19,848 nt of DNA, from NCBI GenBank assembly GCA_036397095.1, contig DASWJQ010000179.1, positions 1 to 19,848 on the forward strand, read 5' to 3'. The notes beneath the pieces are model-generated. The model was not told the origin of the DNA, did no database searches, and saw nothing but the letters and a program-made list of their open reading frames with translations. This DNA is from DASWJQ01 sp036397095 (lineage in GTDB: Bacteria > Chloroflexota > Anaerolineae > Anaerolineales > E44-bin32). This document shows positions 14,406 through 19,848 of the stretch, piece after piece. How positions within the stretch are numbered: position 1 is the stretch's first letter; each line of letters starts with the position of its first letter. A program made the translations under genes and the position numbers.

Positions 14406-14861
14406 ATGGGGCCGTCCCGAATAACACGCACGGCACTTGGCCTGCTTGTTGCTTTCGCCAGCGCGGCATTGTTGTCCGCCTGTGGACCCTCCGGGAAGAC
14501 CGGCGACCCTTCACAGATCGGCCAGGTCGTGCCCGTCGAGACCGGCCGCAGCTACACGGACATTACGCCTGCCGAGCTCGCCGCTATGTTGGAGACGAAG
14601 GACTTCTTCTTCGTCAATGTCCACATACCTTACGAAGGCGAGATCGCCCAGACCGACGCTTTCATCCCCTTCGACCAGATTGAGCCAAGCCTGTCGCAGT
14701 TCCCGCAGGATCGCTCCGACGAGGTCGTGCTCTACTGCCGCAGCGGCAGCATGAGCGCCATCGCCGCTCGCAGTCTGGTTGAGGCCGGCTACACCCAGGT
14801 TTACAACCTGGACGGCGGTTTCAGGGCCTGGCAGGCCCAAGGCTACCCACTCATTAAGTAG
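14406..14861 (+). CDS. Rhodanese-like lipoprotein
   Basis: The protein has 151 residues. A signal peptide ends in the lipobox LLSAC (C26), placing the enzyme outside the membrane. A single rhodanese domain follows, with ITPAELAAMLETKDFFFVNV at the start and the active-site loop CRSGSMS (C111), then GYTQVYNLDGGFRAW. Rhodaneses move sulfane sulfur through a Cys persulfide. Outside the cell this could serve thiol repair or trap soft metals. The ATG is preceded by GAAAGGA. An in-frame run upstream to 14178 is rejected because the signal peptide begins here. Neighbours suggest a role with the metal genes, which is inference. Confidence 0.92.
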   Translation: MGPSRITRTALGLLVAFASAALLSACGPSGKTGDPSQIGQVVPVETGRSYTDITPAELAAMLETKDFFFVNVHIPYEGEIAQTDAFIPFDQIEPSLSQFPQDRSDEVVLYCRSGSMSAIAARSLVEAGYTQVYNLDGGFRAWQAQGYPLIK

Positions 14862-14921
14862 CGGCCGCCGCCGTCCGCGCTAGCCGGCCAATTCACGAGA
14901 TCGGCCAACCGGAGAGCAGAC

Positions 14922-15353
14922 ATGTCGCAACCTGCCCACACAGGCATCGGTGCATTCCGCATTCAACTCGACATCGGTTTTGAACATGCGCTGGAGCGCA
15001 TCAAAGAGGCCCTGGCTGCGGAGGGATTTGGCGTGCTCACCGAGATCGACGTGACGGCCACCCTGCAGCGCAAGCTCGGCCAGCCATTTCGCCGCTACAC
15101 CCTCCTCGGCGCCTGCAATCCCAACCTGGCTCATCAAGCGCTGGATCAGGATCTGGATGTCGGCCTGTTATTGCCATGCAATATCGTGGCATATGAGCTT
15201 GACTCTGGCGGCTGCCAGGTGGCAATCCTTGATCCGATCGCCATGCTTTCGCTGAGCGGCAACGCCGCCTTGGAGCCGATCGCCTACCAGGCGTGGGATC
15301 ATTTGGCCCGCGTGGCGGGCGCGCTCGAAACGGCGGCAGTCGGTAGACCCTGA
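14922..15353 (+). CDS. DUF302 family protein
   Basis: The protein has 143 residues and no signal peptide. It contains the DUF302 pattern: LEXIKEALAAEGFGVLTEIDV-type start, KLGQPFRRYTLLGACNP (C65) and LLLPCNIVAYE (C86). The family has an alpha/beta fold of unknown function and is frequent near rhodanese, thioredoxin and metal or sulfur genes. The two conserved Cys could form a site for metal or thiol. GGAGAG precedes the ATG. It lies 60 bases after the rhodanese gene and 115 before the CopB-like ATPase. Confidence 0.87.
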   Translation: MSQPAHTGIGAFRIQLDIGFEHALERIKEALAAEGFGVLTEIDVTATLQRKLGQPFRRYTLLGACNPNLAHQALDQDLDVGLLLPCNIVAYELDSGGCQVAILDPIAMLSLSGNAALEPIAYQAWDHLARVAGALETAAVGRP

Positions 15354-15402
15354 TCTATCGGCTTCGCCGGGGCAAATGCGTGCGGCATGGGACAAACCAT
15401 CT

Positions 15403-15419
15403 AGATCCTAGCAGATCCT
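15403..15419. promoter_or_regulatory. Direct repeat with ten-base period upstream of the CopB-like gene
   Basis: AGATCCT occurs at 15403-15409 and 15413-15419, one helix turn apart. It lies 50 bases upstream of the ATPase start. OmpR/PhoB-type regulators bind such direct repeats, and one is encoded at 19079-19816. The link is inference from spacing alone. Confidence 0.3.
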
Positions 15420-15468
15420 TACAGTTGTCGGCCTCGGCGGGCTGACCCGGGAGAAGGAGAGGCAAACG

Positions 15469-17613
15469 ATGGACCACAACCACCACGATCACGAAAAGGA
15501 ACAGCATTCGCAGCACAACCACGGGCAGGACCATGCTGGACACGCCCACCACGACCACGGCGCGGACCAGCAGCCCCAACCTTCCGGCGGCGCCGCTGAA
15601 GGTGGCCACGGTGCGCACGAGGATCATGTCGACCACCGCGGCCATGAAACGATGTTCCGCCGGCGGTTCTGGATCAGCACGTTGTTGTCAATCCCCGTTC
15701 TCTTGTTTTCGCCCACGGTTCAGAATTGGCTCGGTTTTTCGATGCCGTCCTTTCCCGGTAGCCAGTGGATCACGCCGCTGTTTTCGGTGATCGTGTTCGG
15801 CTATGGCGGCATCCCCTTCCTGCAGATGGCGCTGCCCGAAATCCGCAGTCGCCGCCCCGGCATGATGCTGCTGATCAGCCTGGCCATCAGCGTGGCCTTT
15901 GTCTACAGCCTGGCGACTCTGATTCTGCCGGGCACGGAGCCATTCTTCTGGGAATTGGTCACCCTAATCGATATCATGCTGCTCGGCCACTGGATCGAGA
16001 TGCGCAGCGTGCGCCAGGCATCGGGTGCACTCGACGAGCTGGCCAAGCTCATGCCCGACACCGCCGAACGCATCAACGACCAGGAACAAATTGAGCAAGT
16101 GCCTGTATCCGAACTGAAGGCCGGCGATCGCTTGCTGGTGCGTCCGGGGGCCAGTGTTCCGGCCGATGGTCAGGTCGTCGAGGGTCAATCCGATGTGGAC
16201 GAATCGATGATCACAGGCGAATCCCGGCCGGTGGCCAAAGAGCCCGGGTCTAAGTTGATCGCCGGCACCATCAACGGCGACGGTAGTCTGCGGCTGGAAG
16301 TGACGGCCACTGGGGAAGAGACCGCCTTGGCCGGCATCATGCGGCTGGTTGATGAGGCCCAGCGCAGCAAGTCCAGCACGCAGATCCTAGCCGACCGGGC
16401 CGCCGGCTGGCTGTTTTACGTGGCCATCGCCGTGGCCGCCCTGACGGCCGTCGCCTGGACCATTGGCGTCGGCTTTCAGGTCGAAGTGATCGCCCGGGTG
16501 GCGACGGTTCTGGTCATCGCCTGCCCGCATGCCTTGGGGTTGGCCGTACCGTTGGTGGTGGCCATCACCACCGCCCTCGGCGCCCAGAATGGGATCCTGG
16601 TGCGCGATCGTCTGGCCCTGGAGAAGGCCAGGCTGCTGGACACCGTGATCTTCGACAAGACCGGCACGCTGACCAAGGGCGAGTTCGGGGTTGTCGACAT
16701 TGCGACGGTGGATGGCTTGGAACCGGACGAAGCGCTGGCGCTGGCGGCATCGGTCGAAGGGGATTCGGAGCACACCATCGCTCGCGGCATCCGCAAGTCG
16801 GCCAGCGAGAAGGATCTGCGCATGCCGCCGGTCAGCGGTTTCGAGGCCATCCAGGGTCGAGGCATCCGGGCACAGCAGGACGGGCGGGAAGTCCACGTTG
16901 GCGGACCGCGTCTGCTGGAAATGCTCGACCTGACACCTCCGGCCGACCTCGGCTCGTTTGAGGCCGAGGCCAATCGCAAGGCCCAAAGCGTTATCTTCCT
17001 GGTTGTCGACGGTGAAGCCGTAGCGGCGCTGGCGCTGGCCGACGTCATTCGGCCTGAAAGCTACCAGGCCGTCCGGCGCTTGCACGAAATGGGCGTGCAG
17101 ATCGCCATGCTGACGGGGGATAGTGAAGCGGTGGCGGCAGCCGTCGCCGAAGAGCTGGGCATCGACCGCTACTTCGCCGAGGTGCTGCCTGAGGACAAAG
17201 ACAAGAAGGTTCAACAACTGCAGCAGGAGGGGCGCCAGGTGGCGATGGTCGGCGATGGCGTCAACGACGCCCCGGCGCTGGCCCGAGCCGACGTCGGCAT
17301 CGCCATCGGCAGCGGCACGGATGTGGCCATTGAGTCGGCCGGCATCATCCTGGTCCAAAGCAATCCCCTGGACGTGGTCAAGATCTTTGAGTTAAGCCGT
17401 GCAAGTTATCGGAAGATGATTCAGAATTTGGTTTGGGCCACCGGCTACAATGTCGTCGCCCTGCCGCTGGCGGCCGGCGTGCTGGCGCCGATCGGTATTC
17501 TGCTGTCACCGGCGGTCGGGGCATTGTTCATGTCCCTAAGCACCGTAATCGTAGCCATCAACGCCCAGTTGCTGCGGGGCATTAAACTGGGGCAACCCGC
17601 CCCGGCGGATTAG
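15469..17613 (+). CDS. copB: CopB-like P1B-type ATPase (CPH class)
   Basis: This 714-residue metal pump has no HMA domain but a His-rich cytoplasmic N-terminus, with 17 His in the first 60 residues. The intramembrane motif is CPH (352-354), the mark of class P1B-3, which exports Cu(II), Cu(I) or Ag(I). TGES is at 249-252, the phosphorylated D396 is in DKTGT, SEHT replaces the usual SEHP-type nucleotide motif, and GDGVNDAP and YNVVALPLAAG close the enzyme. The length is normal. AAGGAGAGG precedes the ATG. It ends the plus-strand run with rhodanese and DUF302 genes and converges on a two-component pair. The exact ion is not fixed by the sequence. Confidence 0.95.
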   Translation: MDHNHHDHEKEQHSQHNHGQDHAGHAHHDHGADQQPQPSGGAAEGGHGAHEDHVDHRGHETMFRRRFWISTLLSIPVLLFSPTVQNWLGFSMPSFPGSQWITPLFSVIVFGYGGIPFLQMALPEIRSRRPGMMLLISLAISVAFVYSLATLILPGTEPFFWELVTLIDIMLLGHWIEMRSVRQASGALDELAKLMPDTAERINDQEQIEQVPVSELKAGDRLLVRPGASVPADGQVVEGQSDVDESMITGESRPVAKEPGSKLIAGTINGDGSLRLEVTATGEETALAGIMRLVDEAQRSKSSTQILADRAAGWLFYVAIAVAALTAVAWTIGVGFQVEVIARVATVLVIACPHALGLAVPLVVAITTALGAQNGILVRDRLALEKARLLDTVIFDKTGTLTKGEFGVVDIATVDGLEPDEALALAASVEGDSEHTIARGIRKSASEKDLRMPPVSGFEAIQGRGIRAQQDGREVHVGGPRLLEMLDLTPPADLGSFEAEANRKAQSVIFLVVDGEAVAALALADVIRPESYQAVRRLHEMGVQIAMLTGDSEAVAAAVAEELGIDRYFAEVLPEDKDKKVQQLQQEGRQVAMVGDGVNDAPALARADVGIAIGSGTDVAIESAGIILVQSNPLDVVKIFELSRASYRKMIQNLVWATGYNVVALPLAAGVLAPIGILLSPAVGALFMSLSTVIVAINAQLLRGIKLGQPAPAD

Positions 17614-17686
17614 CCTCGACCGACGCCAGTCACGACCGGTGACAGGCGGTCATCTTCTTATCTGGTCACAAGTGGGAGATCGACCG

Positions 17687-17731
17687 ATGGCGGCCGGCCG
17701 CGGCCGTGGCATCCCGCTGGCCGGCCACCAT
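17687..17731. repeat. Imperfect 13-base inverted repeat, possible terminator
   Basis: ATGGCGGCCGGCC (17687-17699) pairs with GGCCGGCCACCAT (17719-17731), 12 of 13 positions, around a 19-base loop. It lies 73 bases after the CopB-like gene. It could end transcription or protect the mRNA. No T run follows, so the role is open. Confidence 0.45.
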
Positions 17732-17897
17732 ACAGGTCCGTAAGCCGCCCCTTGGTCGCAGCCTTGACGATGGGAGGGACAGGCCCGCGCATTCCTGTGG
17801 AGGATCAGGATCATCCGCCCGCCTGGTCACTTTGGAGAACCAGACGTGAATGGCGACCACGTCTTTGAGCCTAGCCGACACCAGCTTGGAGACTCAA

Positions 17898-17911
17898 GCG
17901 CCAAATGGCGC
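17898..17911. repeat. Palindromic copy of the recurrent GCGCCAAATGGC motif
   Basis: Here the motif is a full dyad, GCGCCA-AA-TGGCGC. Extended to CGTT it matches the 9215 copy at 16 of 17 bases. It lies 40 bases beyond the stop of the kinase gene, so in this place it is not an obvious promoter element. Confidence 0.5.
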
Positions 17912-17951
17912 GTTCTTGGCTTCTTCAGTGCGCGCTGGGGAGCGAACGAGT

Positions 17952-19082
17952 TTAGCGCTCTTCGGCGTCGGCCGACAGCGGCAGCGTGAAGTGAACGGCG
18001 CTGCCCGTTCCGATACCCTCGCTTTCGGCCCAAATCCGCCCCCCGTGAGCCTCAACCAGGTGACGGGCGATCGTCAGACCGATGCCGCTGCCGCCCGGCC
18101 GCCGGCTGCGCCAGGCTTCAACCCGATAGAAGCGGTCGAACACCAGCGGCAGGCTGGCCGCCGGAATCCCAACGCCATTGTCCGTCACGGTGGCTCGGAC
18201 GTAGTCATCTTTAACCTCAGCCGTCAGGCGCACCCAGCCGCCCGGATCGGTGAACTGCAGGCCGTTGCCCAGCAGATTGACCAGGACTTGGATCATCCGA
18301 TCGGCGTCGACATCGATCGCCGGCAGGTTGGGCAAGTCCACAACCAGCGCAACACCCTTATCTTCGAATTGCTGGCGCAATCGATCGGCGGCCGCCGACA
18401 ACACCTGATGGGCCGGCTGCCGCTTCCGGTCAAGCTCGATGACGCCCGCCTCAGCCCGGCTTAGTTCCTGAAGATCGGCCACCAGCCGCTGCAGGCGGTC
18501 GGTCTCTTGGGCCAGGCGGTGGAAGGTCTCCGGCTCGGCTGCCAGAACCCCATCCATCAGCCCTTCGAGCGAGCCCTTGATCGCCGCCAGGGGGGTGCGC
18601 AGCTCATGGGCCACCGTGCCAATCAACTGAGCGCGGCGGGCCTCGATCTGCTCCAACTGCTCGGCCATGGCGTTGAACCGAACGGCCAACTGGGCCAATT
18701 CATCGCGCCCTTCAATTGGCCCCGTTCCCGGTACGGGCACCCGCTGGCTGTATCGGCCCCGGGCGATTTGCTCAGCCACCCGGCTGATGCTGCTCAGCGG
18801 TGCGACGGTTCGGCGGGCCAGCAACCAACTGACGGCGGCCGAGGCCACAATGGCCACCGCTGCACCCACCAGCACCGCCTCGTGAAATGCGTTGCGAAAG
18901 CCGTCCAGAACTGTCCCGCCGATGCCCGCCATGCCTCCGGCCATCATGTTGCCCATAGCGCCCATGTGACGGTCGAAGACGCGCGGCAGCAGGATTTCGG
19001 CGGTCAGCAGCAGGCTGGCCACAGCCATGGCGATCACCAAAGCAAATGCTGCGAACAGCTTCCAGCCCAGCCGGCTTCTCAT
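17952..19082 (-). CDS. Sensor histidine kinase with Met-rich outer segment (BaeS/CusS-like)
   Basis: This 376-residue kinase has two helices (about 8-32 and 67-88). The short outer loop between them carries HMGAMGNMMAGGM (H39, M40, M43, M46, M47, M51). Met and His clusters of this kind bind Cu(I) or Ag(I), so copper sensing is plausible but inferred. HAMP follows, then the HisKA box AHELRTPLA with H159, the N box NLLGNGLQFT, and G boxes DNGVGIP and GSGIGLTI. All catalytic parts are present. Its ATG overlaps the regulator stop by four bases (ATGA). The pair converges on the CopB-like ATPase, a likely target. Confidence 0.94.
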   Translation of the reverse strand: MRSRLGWKLFAAFALVIAMAVASLLLTAEILLPRVFDRHMGAMGNMMAGGMAGIGGTVLDGFRNAFHEAVLVGAAVAIVASAAVSWLLARRTVAPLSSISRVAEQIARGRYSQRVPVPGTGPIEGRDELAQLAVRFNAMAEQLEQIEARRAQLIGTVAHELRTPLAAIKGSLEGLMDGVLAAEPETFHRLAQETDRLQRLVADLQELSRAEAGVIELDRKRQPAHQVLSAAADRLRQQFEDKGVALVVDLPNLPAIDVDADRMIQVLVNLLGNGLQFTDPGGWVRLTAEVKDDYVRATVTDNGVGIPAASLPLVFDRFYRVEAWRSRRPGGSGIGLTIARHLVEAHGGRIWAESEGIGTGSAVHFTLPLSADAEER

Positions 19083-19816
19083 ACTGCCTCGCCCGCTCCG
19101 GCCGGATTGTCGTCGAGCCGGTAGCCGACGCCGCGCACTGTCGCGATCAGCTCATCCTCCTGCAGCTTCTTGCGGATGTGGCCTACGTGAACGTCGACCA
19201 CCCGCAGCTCCCCAAAGTAGTCATGGCCCCAGACCCGCTCCAGGATCTGCTCACGGCTCAGCACTTTGCCCCCGTGCTCGGCCAGTGCCCACAGGATGTC
19301 AAATTCGACGGCTGTCAGGTCGACCGGGCGATCGTCAATGGTCACCTGGCGCCGGTCAGCATCGATCCGCAGGCGTGCGAAAACCAGCACCTGCTCACCG
19401 GGCCCTGCCGCGCCGCGGAGCCGCCGCAAGGCAGCTTTGACCCGGGCGACCAATTCTCGCGGTGAAAACGGTTTGGTCAGGTAGTCGTCGGCGCCCATCG
19501 TCAGGCCGACCAACTTGTCCGTTTCCTCGGTCTTGGCGGTTAGCAGAATGACATAAACGCTCGACTCCCGGCGCAGCCGTGACAGCAGCTCCAGCCCATC
19601 AAGCTGGGGCAGCATGATGTCGAGCACGATGACATCCGGATTCCATGCGCGCGCCTGCTCCAACCCACTCCGGCCGTCATTTGCCGTCCGCACCTGGAAT
19701 CCCTCGGACTCGAGGTAGGCGGCGACCAGCCGCTGGATGCTGTCTTCGTCCTCGACGACCAGAATGCGGGCTGACGTCAACTTGGGACCCTTTTCTCCAA
19801 CCATCGGCACCTGCAT
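19079..19816 (-). CDS. OmpR/PhoB-family response regulator
   Basis: The protein has up to 245 residues. The receiver has VEDED, the phosphorylated D66 in VLDIMLP, LLTAKTE and the conserved Lys in YLTKPF. A winged-helix DNA-binding domain fills about 145-235 (VDLTAVEFDILWALAEHGG, RVVDVHVGHIRKKL, TVRGVGYRL). The start is uncertain. ATG 19816 and ATG 19804 lack a good ribosome site. A TTG at 19780 has AAGGG about eight bases upstream and would give the usual start just before ARILVVEDE. It is coupled to the kinase gene by a four-base overlap and is upstream in the pair. Only 32 bases remain to the window edge, so its promoter is not covered. Confidence 0.94.
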   Translation of the reverse strand: MQVPMVGEKGPKLTSARILVVEDEDSIQRLVAAYLESEGFQVRTANDGRSGLEQARAWNPDVIVLDIMLPQLDGLELLSRLRRESSVYVILLTAKTEETDKLVGLTMGADDYLTKPFSPRELVARVKAALRRLRGAAGPGEQVLVFARLRIDADRRQVTIDDRPVDLTAVEFDILWALAEHGGKVLSREQILERVWGHDYFGELRVVDVHVGHIRKKLQEDELIATVRGVGYRLDDNPAGAGEAV

Positions 19817-19848
19817 TCTACAGAATCGGGCGGGGCCGGCCTAGGCCG

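Larger units (their letters stand above)
17614..17951. other. Intergenic region between converging ATPase and kinase genes
   Basis: These 338 bases contain no convincing gene. They hold several dyads: GTCAC-N5-GTGAC at 17629-17643, the long inverted repeat at 17687-17731, GACGTG-N9-CACGTC at 17843-17863, and GCGCCA-AA-TGGCGC at 17898-17911. As both flanking genes end here, terminators are expected, but none has a clear U tract. Confidence 0.5.

Noticed and set aside
16387..17358. Long minus-strand open frame inside the CopB-like gene
   Set aside because: Mirror of a strongly conserved gene; no recognisable protein and no ribosome site.
15469..17613. Zinc/cadmium (ZntA) or potassium (KdpB) pump
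   Set aside because: The intramembrane CPH motif and the His-rich N-terminus fit the CopB class; ZntA has CPC with a DK pair, and KdpB lacks the CPx motif.

Overview
The window is a high-GC stretch of a bacterial chromosome. Gene style (GTG and TTG starts, 1-4 base stop/start overlaps, many lipoproteins, a LysM plus M23 peptidase, DUF1573/TlpA/CcdA-type thiol genes) suggests Chloroflexota, perhaps an Anaerolineae-like lineage. The taxon is inferred from gene content only. I saw no tRNA, rRNA, CRISPR array, transposase or phage gene.

The theme is copper (or another soft metal) and thiol chemistry at the cell surface. From the left, on the minus strand, a coupled set (2364 to 57) encodes a 4-5 helix membrane protein with a CCAHH motif, an unrecognised lipoprotein, and a thioredoxin-like domain fused to a CcdA/DsbD-type membrane electron carrier. 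A further gene probably begins at base 7 and leaves the window. A second minus-strand set (4889 to 2623) encodes a membrane-anchored DUF1573 protein, a TlpA/ResA-type thioredoxin, a DUF1573 lipoprotein and a broken CcdA whose C-terminal half precedes its N-terminal half.

On the plus strand at 5299-5818 lie a small YHS protein and an HMA metal-binding protein. They end at a hairpin terminator shared with the converging minus-strand set csoR-like / copA / small membrane protein (9089 to 5956). The CsoR-like repressor keeps the His and the second Cys of the metal site but has Phe at the first Cys.

From 9267 to 13581 the plus strand carries a LysM/M23 peptidase, then DUF2085 membrane protein, NarL-type response regulator and sensor kinase. 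The last three are joined by overlapping starts and stops. From 13722 to 17613 it carries a small Cys/His-rich protein, a small membrane protein, a rhodanese lipoprotein, a DUF302 protein and a CopB-like P1B ATPase with a His-rich N-terminus and a CPH motif. On the minus strand at the right end an OmpR-type regulator and a sensor kinase with a Met-rich outer segment converge on that ATPase.

Together the genes look like a metal-defence and redox island: cytoplasmic chaperones (HMA, YHS) and two exporters with different intramembrane motifs, regulated by a one-component and probably a two-component sensor. Lipoproteins and thioredoxin-like proteins outside the membrane could handle metals and thiols. 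A 12-base near-palindromic motif recurs exactly in three intergenic regions.
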